Assembly: GCA_003131705.1 (NCBI GenBank)
Contig: PKUY01000013.1
Span: forward strand, 1,533-14,432
Length of the DNA stretch: 12,900 nt
Direction of reading: 5' to 3'
DNA from: Acidobacteriota bacterium
GTDB taxonomy: Bacteria; Acidobacteriota; Terriglobia; Acidiferrales; UBA7541
The notes under the pieces are model-generated. The model was not told where the DNA came from. It was given only the letters and a program-made list of their open reading frames with translations, and did no database searches. Made by a program: the position numbers and the translations under genes. This document shows positions 1-6,462 of the stretch, one piece after another (position 1 is the stretch's first letter; each line of letters starts with the position of its first letter).

Positions 1-615
1 GGCGCCTTCGGCCACGGCGATCAACTGAATCATTTTTTCCGGACTGCGGAACCAATCCTGTACGCGGTCAGCGTCAGCGCCCAGAGTTTTTGCGGTCAAT
101 TGAGCGGCTACCCGCGCCTCGGTGAAGCCCGCATCTTCGGCGACAAACCGAATCTCGTTGATGCGGATTCCCGAATCGTGTTGTTTTCCGAAATAGCGCT
201 CCAGGCGTTCCGTGAGGGGACCAGACTTCGGAGTGCTGGTCTCCATGAACGCCCTCACCAGGTTGGCGAATTCTTCGCGTTCTACATTTGGTTGGAAGCA
301 GATGCTGGCGACCCCGGCGTTGTTGAGCAGCTCGGCAAAGCTGCGTTCGGCAAACGTCGATTCCAGAGGTACGCCATCGAGGAGAAGTTGCGAACCAGAG
401 GCGCCAAGCAACAACCCCGTGCCGCCAGCAGCCCGAACCGCCTCACCAAGTTCGTTCCAGGAAATTTCGAACTGGCCCGCCGACCGTGCGTGCTCTAAAC
501 CATAGAGCCGGGAATACTTAAGAAGCACATTCAGGCTGCGCACGAAAGCGCGGGCGTTAGGAACGGTTGATTTGCTGGACAATGTCAACGTCAACTCGCT
601 TGGAAGGGGCGCCAT
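1..615 (-). CDS. Hypothetical protein, N-terminal part (cut by window start)
   Basis: The minus-strand frame is open from an ATG at 615 to the first base of the window, giving 205 visible residues with no stop. Function is not recognised with certainty. The text has a helical N-terminal part (ARAFVRSLNVLLKYSRLYG, about residues 22-40), then a segment around LLLGASGSQLLLDGVPLES (about 69-87) and SFAELLNNAGVASICFQPN (about 92-110). This resembles, from memory, the N-terminal sensory-like region of acidobacterial conserved proteins that carry signalling or repeat domains further on; that is an inference. No signal peptide or membrane segment is visible. An AGAGG lies directly against the ATG, too close for an ideal ribosome binding site. 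It lies 97 bases downstream of the preceding minus-strand gene and may have its own promoter. The part that would identify it lies outside the window. Confidence 0.7.
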   Translation of the reverse strand, partial: MAPLPSELTLTLSSKSTVPNARAFVRSLNVLLKYSRLYGLEHARSAGQFEISWNELGEAVRAAGGTGLLLGASGSQLLLDGVPLESTFAERSFAELLNNAGVASICFQPNVEREEFANLVRAFMETSTPKSGPLTERLERYFGKQHDSGIRINEIRFVAEDAGFTEARVAAQLTAKTLGADADRVQDWFRSPEKMIQLIAVAEGA

Positions 616-662
616 CCTCTAGGTCTCTAAGGATAGTGTACTAGAACCACTGGCGGGGGGAA

Positions 663-678
663 TGGTACGGATGTACCA
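663..678. repeat. Perfect inverted repeat, possible operator upstream of the 1-615 gene
   Basis: A 6-base perfect inverted repeat with a 4-base centre, TGGTAC-GGAT-GTACCA, lies in the 97-base gap upstream of the minus-strand gene starting at 615. A weak -10-like TACACT (minus strand, 635-640) sits downstream, so the repeat would overlap or flank the -35 area. It could be an operator or a small hairpin; there is no T-run to make it a terminator. Function is inferred from position only. Confidence 0.25.
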
Positions 679-712
679 GAGTTGCCGGCGGAGAAACTGG
701 CCAGAGAACCGG

Positions 713-1273
713 TCAGGCGGGCAGGTAGACTTTTACGTTCAAACCGTCGAGGACTGCCCGGGCCCGGCGAATCACTTCGCTGGCCGAAAGCTTCTGGCTG
801 AGCAGGACGAGCGAGCCATCCTCAAACGCACAGATAGCGCAGAAGAAGTAGTTTCGAAAAATCGGTTGATAAGCATCCGCACCGCGTCGTGCAAGGTTTC
901 CTTCCATGTCCAGATCGGCCCCTTGGGCCTCAACAACGGACCCGGCGCGCACCCCAAACGTTTCGGCCTCAAATCGTGCAATCAATGACTCCAAAATGGG
1001 CGCTTCCGGGGCGGGAATTACGATGGACCGCGGAGTGGCGTGCCGATGGGGAATCTTGTGGCAATCGCAGAAATCGCGCACTCGTTCCACATGGCTGTAA
1101 AAATCCAGAACCCAGGATTCTTGTCCGGCCATCGCCAGAAGGACACGAGTCCATATCCGCGCCGCTTCGGGTCCCCGCGCCGGTTCGCGGTTTTCATCTT
1201 CCTCAACCAGATCGAGCCCGACAGCCCGGACGTCATCGCCCAGATCCAGGGCTTCTATGTCCAGCAGATACAT
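713..1273 (-). CDS. Hypothetical protein with CxCH...HxH and CxxC clusters
   Basis: A 186-residue protein of unrecognised family. Its ATG follows the TAG of the upstream gene without a single base between, and GAGG lies 5 bases before the ATG, so the two are very likely translated together. It is soluble-looking, with no signal peptide or membrane helix. The middle contains FCDCHKIPHRH (residues 68-78: Cys69, Cys71, His72, His76, His78) and later FFCAICAF (Cys145, Cys148). Such Cys/His groups could bind a metal, but no known zinc-binding family is recognised and there is no direct evidence of binding. The C-terminal part (LSQKLSASEVIRRARAVLDG) predicts helix followed by a short strand ending VKVYLPA. 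It is the fifth gene in the run peptidase-ruvX-mltG-hypothetical-hypothetical. The start is well supported; the function is unknown. Confidence 0.7.
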   Translation of the reverse strand: MYLLDIEALDLGDDVRAVGLDLVEEDENREPARGPEAARIWTRVLLAMAGQESWVLDFYSHVERVRDFCDCHKIPHRHATPRSIVIPAPEAPILESLIARFEAETFGVRAGSVVEAQGADLDMEGNLARRGADAYQPIFRNYFFCAICAFEDGSLVLLSQKLSASEVIRRARAVLDGLNVKVYLPA

Positions 1274-1861
1274 CTATGCCTCGTCGTCGGTTCCGTGTGG
1301 GAATTGTTTCCGGAATGCACGAGATTGTTTCCGCACTTCGAGCCAGTCGAAGAAAGCGTCGGGCGTCTCGAGCCATATCGCAAACCAATGGGCAACTTCT
1401 TCCTTCTCCAGCCGCTTCTGGGCATCTACCTTATGATTCCGCGAGATCATTTCCGCGCGACGCCGCCCAAGCCGCGCGATTTCGCGAACGCGTTCCGCGG
1501 CACTCTTCTCGCTTTCGGCCAAGAATTTCCGCAGGAGTTCATCGAGCCGCACCAGGCACATCTCCGCTTCACCCAGCGTCGAGAAGTGCAATAGGTCCGT
1601 GAATTCCTCTTCGTAAAGTCCCTCAGTATCGGAACGCGTGGACCACACTACGCGCATGCCCGCTTCTTCCAGCACGCTCACGATGTAATCGGAGGAAGTC
1701 TTTCCTGCCGGACCCAGTTGCGCGATCAGTTGCCTGCGGATTTGCTCGATCTCCGCGGGAGTGAATCGCGGCTTGCCGAGTGCCTGCGCGGCTTCCAGTA
1801 TCAAAGCCTTCTTCGTGGAAGATTCGCCTGAGGAAGTTTTGTTGGAATTGCCGGAGCTCAC
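1274..1861 (-). CDS. Conserved-looking hypothetical protein, charged and helical
   Basis: A 195-residue protein of unknown function starting with GTG at 1861. A GAGGT motif that overlaps the TGA stop of mltG sits 5 bases before the GTG, which fixes the start and suggests translational coupling to mltG (8 bases apart). The first 20 residues are Ser/Asn/Lys-rich and probably disordered. Then comes FTPAEIEQIRRQLIAQLGP (about 33-51), which looks like a helical motif, followed by EEAGMRVVWSTRS and a long charged, mostly helical stretch (about 95-165, with repeated Arg/Glu/Lys) that could form a coiled coil. Two Trp-rich patches (AHWFAIWLETPDAFFDWLEV, about 155-174) stand near the C-terminus. No catalytic motif is seen. 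Its place directly after mltG hints at a link to the envelope, but that rests on context alone. Confidence 0.75.
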   Translation of the reverse strand: MSSGNSNKTSSGESSTKKALILEAAQALGKPRFTPAEIEQIRRQLIAQLGPAGKTSSDYIVSVLEEAGMRVVWSTRSDTEGLYEEEFTDLLHFSTLGEAEMCLVRLDELLRKFLAESEKSAAERVREIARLGRRRAEMISRNHKVDAQKRLEKEEVAHWFAIWLETPDAFFDWLEVRKQSRAFRKQFPHGTDDEA

Positions 1862-1869
1862 CAGGGACC

Positions 1870-2925
1870 TCAGCGCGTCACTTTTTTCGACGCAGGATCG
1901 GATGCCTGCGCGTCGCCCGCCAGCATGCGGCGAAGACGCGCTACGTTGCGATTGTGTTCCGCTAGTGTACTGCTGAAAAAATGGCCGCCTTGGTCATTCG
2001 CAACGAAATACAGATACTTTGTTTGCGCGGGTGCGAGTGCAGCCCGCAGCGAAGCTTCACCGGGATTCGCTATCGGACCGGGTGGCAGACCCTGATGCTC
2101 GTATGTATTATAGGGTGAATCGATATGTAAATCTTTGGGCCGCACGTTTTTGTCGTGGTGTCCCGCCAGCTCCATGGCGTATTGCACAGTCGGATCGCAT
2201 TGCAACGGGGAGTCCCGGTGCAGCCGATTGTAAAAAACGCCGGCCACCAACGGTCTCTCTTCCGCGTTCGGCGTCTCTCTCTCAATCAGCGATGCCAAAG
2301 TCACGATTTGCGCTGGGGTAAGTCCATCGGCTTGCTGTGCCGAGCCCAAGGGGTCAAGCGTCTCCCAAACCGCGCGAAAATTCTGAACCATTCGCCTCGC
2401 GGCCTGCTCGCAAGTCGCGTGACGCGCGAATTCGTAGGTCGATGGGAAAAGAAATCCTTCGAGGCTGGGCGCTTGCGGTGCAAAATCCGCGACGAGCGAC
2501 GTATCGTGAGCGGCAACAAGAAAATCGGCTTTGGTGCAGATACCTTGCCGCTCCAATTCGTTCCCGATATCGAAAATTGTGAAGCCTTCGGGTATAGACA
2601 CGATGTGAACGAATATCCGGCCCTGCGCAATCTTCCAGAATACTTCGCGCGAATTTACGGGATGATCGAAATAGTATTCGCCCGCTTCGAGAGGCTTCTT
2701 AAAATGCCACTCGCTGAAAAGCGCGAACGCCAAACGGCTGCGAACCACATCATTTTGCGCGAGAATTCCGGAAACGCCCCATCGAGAGGTCCCATGCGGA
2801 ATATCCACGAAAATTTTTTCGGGTCTCTGACCCCTGTAGGGACGGCTGATTTTCGAATCGAGCCAGCCCGCGCCTGCGCCTAACGCAGCAATCGCCAGTA
2901 ATGCCAGCAAGCCAAGCCGCCGCAT
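1870..2925 (-). CDS. mltG: Endolytic transglycosylase MltG (YceG-like)
   Basis: A 351-residue membrane-anchored lytic transglycosylase that cuts nascent peptidoglycan strands and so helps set glycan length at the outer face of the inner membrane. Residues about 3-20 form one hydrophobic N-terminal helix (GLLALLAIAALGAGAG). A LysM-like region follows (about 37-105), then the YceG catalytic domain with LEGFLFPSTYEF (155-166), ASLIERET (211-218) and SPYNTYEHQGLPPGPIANPG (269-288). Glu215 in the ASLIERET motif corresponds to the catalytic glutamate of the E. coli enzyme (its ASIVEKET motif). The length matches the family. The ATG is 6 bases after the ruvX stop, with an AAGGA inside the end of ruvX. 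The pairing with ruvX is common in bacteria and supports both calls. All key motifs are intact. Confidence 0.95.
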   Translation of the reverse strand: MRRLGLLALLAIAALGAGAGWLDSKISRPYRGQRPEKIFVDIPHGTSRWGVSGILAQNDVVRSRLAFALFSEWHFKKPLEAGEYYFDHPVNSREVFWKIAQGRIFVHIVSIPEGFTIFDIGNELERQGICTKADFLVAAHDTSLVADFAPQAPSLEGFLFPSTYEFARHATCEQAARRMVQNFRAVWETLDPLGSAQQADGLTPAQIVTLASLIERETPNAEERPLVAGVFYNRLHRDSPLQCDPTVQYAMELAGHHDKNVRPKDLHIDSPYNTYEHQGLPPGPIANPGEASLRAALAPAQTKYLYFVANDQGGHFFSSTLAEHNRNVARLRRMLAGDAQASDPASKKVTR

Positions 2926-2931
2926 CGCGAG

Positions 2932-3432
2932 TTAGTCCTTCTCCACGGTAGCGACTCGTCTTTGGCCGCGCTTCTGTTCGAGATAGTCGCGCAGCAGAAT
3001 CGCTGCAGCCACGGCGTCCAACGGCTCGCGCCGGCGTGAATGCGACTTCGTCTCGGCCATGGTCCGTTCCGCTTCCCAACTCGTCAACCGTTCGTCTTGC
3101 AGTTCCACTGGAATACCTAACTCCTTCTTCAGCCGGCCCGCAAAACGTTCCGCCTCGTCCGACATGGGGCTCGTCTCTCCCGTCATGTGCAGAGGATGGC
3201 CGACAATAATACGAACGACTCCCTGAGCGCGACAAATATCGCGCAGCCGTCGAAGATCGGTCGAGCGGTTCGTCCGCGAGAGAGTCGCCAGCGGTTTCGC
3301 TATCAGGCCCAGGTCGTCCGATATCGCCAGGCCGATTCTCTTGCGGCCATAATCCACAGCGAGAATCCGCTGAACCTTTATTCCCGCCAAATCCCTTGAA
3401 GGAATTTCCCCGGAACTGGCGCGCCGTTTCAT
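2932..3432 (-). CDS. ruvX: RuvX/YqgF-family putative pre-16S rRNA nuclease
   Basis: A 166-residue RNase H-fold protein of the YqgF/RuvX family, whose members are linked to 16S rRNA 5'-end maturation and were earlier called Holliday junction resolvases. Visible motifs are ILAVDYGRKRIGLAISDD (23-40, first acidic residue Asp27), IIVGHPLHMTG (75-85), LQDERLTSWEAERTM (111-125, acidic Asp113/Glu114) and LDAVAAAILLRDYL (138-151, Asp139). The family usually reads VGLP where this protein has VGHP. The frame is open upstream to 3591, but that part overlaps the end of the peptidase gene and is not family-like. ATG codons at 3444 and 3432 are the reasonable starts; neither has a clear Shine-Dalgarno. The later one is chosen because a perfect TATAAT sits just before 3444. 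It is followed 6 bases later by mltG, most likely in one operon. Confidence 0.93.
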   Translation of the reverse strand: MKRRASSGEIPSRDLAGIKVQRILAVDYGRKRIGLAISDDLGLIAKPLATLSRTNRSTDLRRLRDICRAQGVVRIIVGHPLHMTGETSPMSDEAERFAGRLKKELGIPVELQDERLTSWEAERTMAETKSHSRRREPLDAVAAAILLRDYLEQKRGQRRVATVEKD

Positions 3433-3447
3433 AACAGTTGTCATTTC

Positions 3448-3453
3448 ATTATA
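3448..3453 (-). promoter_or_regulatory. Candidate -10 box for ruvX-mltG
   Basis: A perfect TATAAT on the minus strand lies 15 bases before the ATG at 3432 and inside the 82-94 base gap after the peptidase gene. No convincing -35 is seen at 16-18 bases; the best nearby hexamer is TTCTGG. It may give ruvX its own promoter in addition to read-through from the peptidase. An A/T hexamer of this kind can also occur by chance. Confidence 0.3.
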
Positions 3454-3526
3454 CGCGACGCCAGAAGCGCCAGAAGAACGTCGCTCTGGGAATCCCTGCG
3501 TGAACGGCGAGATTCGGACGCGGAGT

Positions 3527-5116
3527 CTACGGCTGCCTGCCGCGCTCGCCTTTCTCCCAAGCGCTCCATTGACCTTCGAGCTTGATCTCATTGTCGATCC
3601 CGGTGTCCTTCATCAGCTGCTCGATCTCGGCGCGCGATTGCCGGAGCCCAATGCGTGCCGGTGCATCCGCAAGAGCGTAAGCGCTCACTGCGGCTATCGC
3701 GACATTCGTCTTCACTTGGCCGATGTCCACTTTGTCGAACGTGTCCGATGCGGCGTGGTAATTCACCATGTAATTGGTGACCTCCTGGTTAGCCTCGAGC
3801 GTGGGCACACCTTCCAGGAGAAAATCGGCGTGATCCGTATCGAGCGCGGCATCTAGAGTAAAATCTTTTACGCCGAGAGACTTCACAGGTTCGAGCACCT
3901 CTCGTACTGCCGCCAGCGTATCCTTCCGTCCGCTCAACGAGTAACCAGTCACCGGTCCTGTCCCCGAGTCAAAAATGACCGCCGCGACCATCCGATCCAG
4001 TTCCGCGCGATGCATACGCGCCCAGGCCCATGATCCAAGCATCCCTTGCTCTTCACCCGTAAAGAGCACGAAGCGGATGGACCGTCTCGGAATAACTCCG
4101 GAAGCGTGAATCACGCGAGCCGCATCAATTACCAGCGCGACGTTGCATCCGTTGTCGAGCGCGCCTGTTCCCAGGTCCCACGAATCCAGATGCGCGCCAA
4201 GCAAAACGAATTCATCCGGTTTTTCGCGCCCGCGAATTTCCGCCACGACATTTTCGAATTCCGCCGGGCCGCTAATGTGGTTGGGCATTTCGAAACGAAC
4301 GCGCACTTTCTGCCCCGAAGCCAAAAAGCGCGCGATTCTCTCGGCATCCTCCCGCGCTACAACTGCTTGGGGAATCGATTCGATCTGGCCGTCGACGGTA
4401 GTCGTGTGCCGGTAAAGCAAAAGATTCGGACGCGTCGACATCCAGAAAACTGCGGCTACTCCAGCTTTCGCGGCACGCTCGATGATCGCGCGATCGACCA
4501 CGTATTCGTTGTCCAGATCCTCCCAGGTGACCAAAACCTTCGTGTGGACTAGGACGATGGCTCCCTTAGCCGCATCGCCCGCCTTCGCGAAACCTGCATC
4601 GTCGCCCTCTCCAACATCAATCACGCCCGATGTGATGCCCCCTTCCGGCGTCCGAGGAGACCATCCAATCGACGTAGCGCGCACGGGGAATGCTTGCGGC
4701 ACCAAAACCTCAACATGCGTTCGCCCCTCGCTCCATCCGGCCGGAATCGTGAATTTTTCCGTGTGTATTTCATCCACGCCTGCGTGTCGCAGCGCTTCGA
4801 CCGCCCAGCCGACGGCGCGATCGGCCTCTGGAGAACCCGTCATGCGCCCTCCGATTGAATCCGTCAGATAGCGGAGGTTTTCTTCGAGTGGCGACGGCCT
4901 AAGGGCACTTTGGATCATACTCGGCGCCACCTCCGCGCAGGACTTCTCAACAGAGCAGGCGCCCGTGCCAACTGGTGGCTGCCTCCAGCCAGGCGTCGGA
5001 CTTATAGGAGCGATTTGCCCGAGGACGATGGGAGCAAACAGAAACAGGCTCACGATAACCGAGGCTAAACGACCGGCACACGGGCCCCCGAAAGCGTGGC
5101 GCTTTCGTATCAACAT
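3527..5116 (-). CDS. Secreted M28-family zinc metallopeptidase with PA domain
   Basis: A 529-residue exported aminopeptidase or carboxypeptidase Q-like enzyme of peptidase family M28. The N-terminus has a signal peptide: basic MLIRKRHAFGG, a hydrophobic core LASVIVSLFLFAPIVLG and a likely cut before QI near residue 34. An insert matching a PA domain lies at about 150-270, inside the protein. The two-zinc site is complete: GAHLDSWDLGTGALDNG (His309, Asp311, Asp321), FTGEEQGMLGS (catalytic Glu355, ligand Glu356), IFDSG (Asp383) and NYHAASDT (His454). It probably releases amino acids or dipeptides outside the cytoplasm; the substrate cannot be read from the sequence. An in-frame ATG at 5146 would add 10 residues. 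The ATG at 5116 is preferred because it gives a normal signal peptide and leaves a leader after the promoter at 5161-5188. The C-terminus is charged, without an anchor. Confidence 0.92.
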   Translation of the reverse strand: MLIRKRHAFGGPCAGRLASVIVSLFLFAPIVLGQIAPISPTPGWRQPPVGTGACSVEKSCAEVAPSMIQSALRPSPLEENLRYLTDSIGGRMTGSPEADRAVGWAVEALRHAGVDEIHTEKFTIPAGWSEGRTHVEVLVPQAFPVRATSIGWSPRTPEGGITSGVIDVGEGDDAGFAKAGDAAKGAIVLVHTKVLVTWEDLDNEYVVDRAIIERAAKAGVAAVFWMSTRPNLLLYRHTTTVDGQIESIPQAVVAREDAERIARFLASGQKVRVRFEMPNHISGPAEFENVVAEIRGREKPDEFVLLGAHLDSWDLGTGALDNGCNVALVIDAARVIHASGVIPRRSIRFVLFTGEEQGMLGSWAWARMHRAELDRMVAAVIFDSGTGPVTGYSLSGRKDTLAAVREVLEPVKSLGVKDFTLDAALDTDHADFLLEGVPTLEANQEVTNYMVNYHAASDTFDKVDIGQVKTNVAIAAVSAYALADAPARIGLRQSRAEIEQLMKDTGIDNEIKLEGQWSAWEKGERGRQP

Positions 5117-5160
5117 GATACCTAGCGTGAGGGAATCACCAATCATGGGAGATGGGCGAC

Positions 5161-5188
5161 ATTATCTTCGGATCACGTCACCCTGCAA
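5161..5188 (-). promoter_or_regulatory. Candidate sigma70-type promoter of the M28 peptidase gene
   Basis: Read on the minus strand, TTGCAG (5188-5183) is followed after 16 bases by GATAAT (5166-5161), one change from the TATAAT consensus. Transcription would start near 5154. That leaves a leader of about 38 bases before the ATG at 5116 and almost none before the ATG at 5146. The -35 matches only its TTG part. Confidence 0.45.
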
Positions 5189-5250
5189 AATAGAATAACT
5201 CGACCTTGGAGCATCCCGTGAAAAATAATCACCGGGAAGAAAATGCCAGG

Positions 5251-5288
5251 TACCGGAAAGTTCTACATGGAATACGGACTTCCCGGTA
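5251..5288. repeat. Long imperfect inverted repeat
   Basis: TACCGGAAAGT (5251-5261) pairs with ACTTCCCGGTA (5278-5288) at 10 of 11 positions, around a 16-base centre. A third related copy, ACCGGGAAG, lies at 5231-5239 in the same orientation as the left arm. Three copies of an ACCGG[AG]AAG core within 60 bases suggest a binding site for a dimeric regulator or a structured RNA. There is no T-run, so it is not a typical terminator. Confidence 0.35.
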
Positions 5289-5343
5289 CTTCGCCTTCGC
5301 CGCAACTCCGTAAATCGGGGCCACTTACATAAATGACAAACTT

Positions 5344-5360
5344 TGGCAGCCTAGCTGCCA
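5344..5360. repeat. Short perfect hairpin
   Basis: TGGCAGC-CTA-GCTGCCA is a 7-base perfect stem with a 3-base centre. No run of T follows on either strand. It may be an operator half of the LuxR upstream region or an RNA hairpin. Confidence 0.3.
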
Positions 5361-5398
5361 TTGGAGCGCCGTCCGGCCCGTCTCAAAATGCATCACCG

Positions 5399-5434
5399 TC
5401 CGTGGATGATCGGCGTTTTCGGTTTTCCCACGGA
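5399..5434. repeat. Inverted repeat with 22-base centre
   Basis: TCCGTGG (5399-5405) is the exact reverse complement of CCACGGA (5428-5434). The centre contains T-rich runs (GTTTTCGGTTTT). It is one of four inverted repeats in this gap; its significance is unknown. Confidence 0.22.
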
Positions 5435-5492
5435 TGACAGTTGTTCCCGTTCGTAATGCAATTCAGTTTGGTAGTTTCGGTTCGAAAACGCA

Positions 5493-5512
5493 GTCAGACC
5501 AAAGAATCTGAC
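5493..5512. repeat. Inverted repeat upstream of the LuxR-type gene
   Basis: GTCAGA (5493-5498) and TCTGAC (5507-5512) are exact reverse complements separated by 8 bases. They lie 38 bases before the TTG start at 5550. Spacing and position fit an operator, for example for autoregulation, but no known consensus is matched. Confidence 0.3.
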
Positions 5513-5535
5513 CCACTAGGGCCGTGGGCAGAAAC

Positions 5536-5543
5536 GGGGAAGG
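5536..5543 (+). promoter_or_regulatory. Ribosome binding site deciding the TTG start at 5550
   Basis: GGGGAAGG ends 6 bases before TTG at 5550. It is the strongest Shine-Dalgarno-like purine run near this gene and supports TTG rather than the later in-frame ATG at codon 52 of the protein. Confidence 0.5.
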
Positions 5544-5549
5544 CCAATA

Positions 5550-6191
5550 TTGAAGAAAGTACGTGTACTCCAAAAGTTGTTTCCGCGCGATAAGAGACAC
5601 GAATCAACTCACCTTAACTCCTTTGTATTCTGTGAGAAAGCCAGCGGGCTCACAAAATTCCAAGCGGCATCCAGCTCGGATCTGCATAGCACGGTTGAGC
5701 GGATGGCGAGTTTACTTGCGATGCAGTGTCTGGTCCGCGGGTCCGAACCTACTGATTTTGCCATTTTGGTCCCTGCCGAACAGACGCTGGCGAATCGCCT
5801 AGCCTCTCGGGCAAAGGAACTCCTTGAAGAAGGGCGGGCTATTGCGAATCCGGAGTCGCTCAGCCCCCGCCAGAAAGAGATCCTGCAATCGGTGATTTGC
5901 AACAAAGCGAACAAAGAAATCGCCTCCAAGCTCAACATCACAGTGCGAACCGTCAAATTCCACATCTCATCCCTACTGAGCAAGTTTGGCGTCGAGAACC
6001 GTGCCGAGTTGGCTCGCAGGGCAACTGGCTTTTTGCGCTCGACAATGCCTGGAGACGAGACTTTGGAGTTCGACGAGACTTCAGCGAATTCAAGAGGCCG
6101 AGAATTGGGCCTGATCGCTATGAATTCTCCAGCACACCTGGGAAACAAGACACGCAGCATACGTTTCCCACAGCGGGTTCTGTCCGCCTAA
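5550..6191 (+). CDS. LuxR-family helix-turn-helix transcription regulator
   Basis: A 213-residue DNA-binding protein. Residues about 103-160 form a LuxR/FixJ-type C-terminal helix-turn-helix: SLSPRQKEILQSVI, then NKEIASKLNITVRTVKFHIS (121-140, the recognition region) and LLSKFGVENRAELARRA. The N-terminal 100 residues are not a receiver domain: there is no phosphoacceptor Asp pocket and no autoinducer-binding domain. Instead there is a stretch around LVRGSEPTDFAILVPAEQTL (61-80) of unknown role. The roughly 50 residues after the HTH are polar and probably disordered. The start is TTG with GGGGAAGG 6 bases upstream. The gene stands alone between two minus-strand genes, so its targets cannot be read from an operon. 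The 3' end overlaps a weak minus-strand ORF. It could be an orphan regulator of the divergent peptidase; that is only a guess. Confidence 0.85.
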   Translation: MKKVRVLQKLFPRDKRHESTHLNSFVFCEKASGLTKFQAASSSDLHSTVERMASLLAMQCLVRGSEPTDFAILVPAEQTLANRLASRAKELLEEGRAIANPESLSPRQKEILQSVICNKANKEIASKLNITVRTVKFHISSLLSKFGVENRAELARRATGFLRSTMPGDETLEFDETSANSRGRELGLIAMNSPAHLGNKTRSIRFPQRVLSA

Positions 6192-6408
6192 GAGCCACTA
6201 AAGAAATAACCGCGTCCCAAACCCAGCCCGCGTGAGACCGGTTCTTCATCCTCAGCAAGCGCCGACGGCCGCCACTGCGATCTTGGACTCGACGTCCGAA
6301 GACTGCTGGCTCGGCGGCGAAATTCACGTAACCCTTCTCGAAAATCCAGTAGCCGCCCGCGCATAAAACAATCAACGTAAAGGGAATCCCGAAAACGAAG
6401 ACCCTCAT
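6118..6408 (-). CDS. Possible small membrane protein, uncertain
   Basis: A 96-residue ORF starts 54 bases after the PPK2 stop on the same strand. Its first 30 residues look real: MRVFVFGIPFTLIVLCAGGYWIFEKGYVNF is one basic-then-hydrophobic segment (shown here by its range, residues 1-30; key part TLIVLCAGGYWIF), typical of a single-pass or signal-anchored protein. The rest is Arg-rich and less protein-like, and the last 74 bases overlap the end of the LuxR-type gene tail to tail. GAGG lies about 10 bases before the ATG. The true protein may be shorter through a frameshift, or the ORF may be spurious. An overlapping frame of 78 residues (6188-6424) is Arg/Ser-rich and looks like a shadow. No family is recognised. 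Confidence 0.3.
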   Translation of the reverse strand: MRVFVFGIPFTLIVLCAGGYWIFEKGYVNFAAEPAVFGRRVQDRSGGRRRLLRMKNRSHAGWVWDAVISLVALRRTEPAVGNVCCVSCFPGVLENS

Positions 6409-6462
6409 TCGATTTCTGCCTCATGGCCGATTTCCAAATCCGGCACTTTTAGATCGCCGCCG

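Larger units (their letters stand above)
5189..5549. other. Intergenic region between divergent peptidase and LuxR-type genes
   Basis: No convincing coding frame, tRNA or rRNA is seen in about 360 bases. Base composition is more A/T-rich than in the neighbouring genes, as expected of a regulatory region. It contains four separate inverted repeats (entries at 5251, 5344, 5399 and 5493), more than the other gaps in this window. The plus-strand gene starting at 5550 must be transcribed from somewhere here, but no clear -35/-10 pair was found for it. A long 5' leader or a small RNA is possible and not shown. Confidence 0.5.

Noticed and set aside
889..1602. Plus-strand ORF of 237 residues opposite the two hypothetical genes
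   Set aside because: Arg/Pro-rich shadow; the minus-strand pair has coupled starts and ribosome binding sites while this one does not.
2155..2883. Plus-strand ORF of 242 residues opposite mltG
   Set aside because: Antisense of a gene with all MltG motifs; no motif of its own.
3433..3591. N-terminal extension of RuvX to 3591
   Set aside because: It overlaps the peptidase gene end, is Arg/Ser-rich and has no match to the family; known RuvX proteins begin shortly before the VDYG motif.
5479..5487. GGTTCGAAA, resembling a tRNA T-loop
   Set aside because: No acceptor stem, D-arm or anticodon arm can be formed around it.
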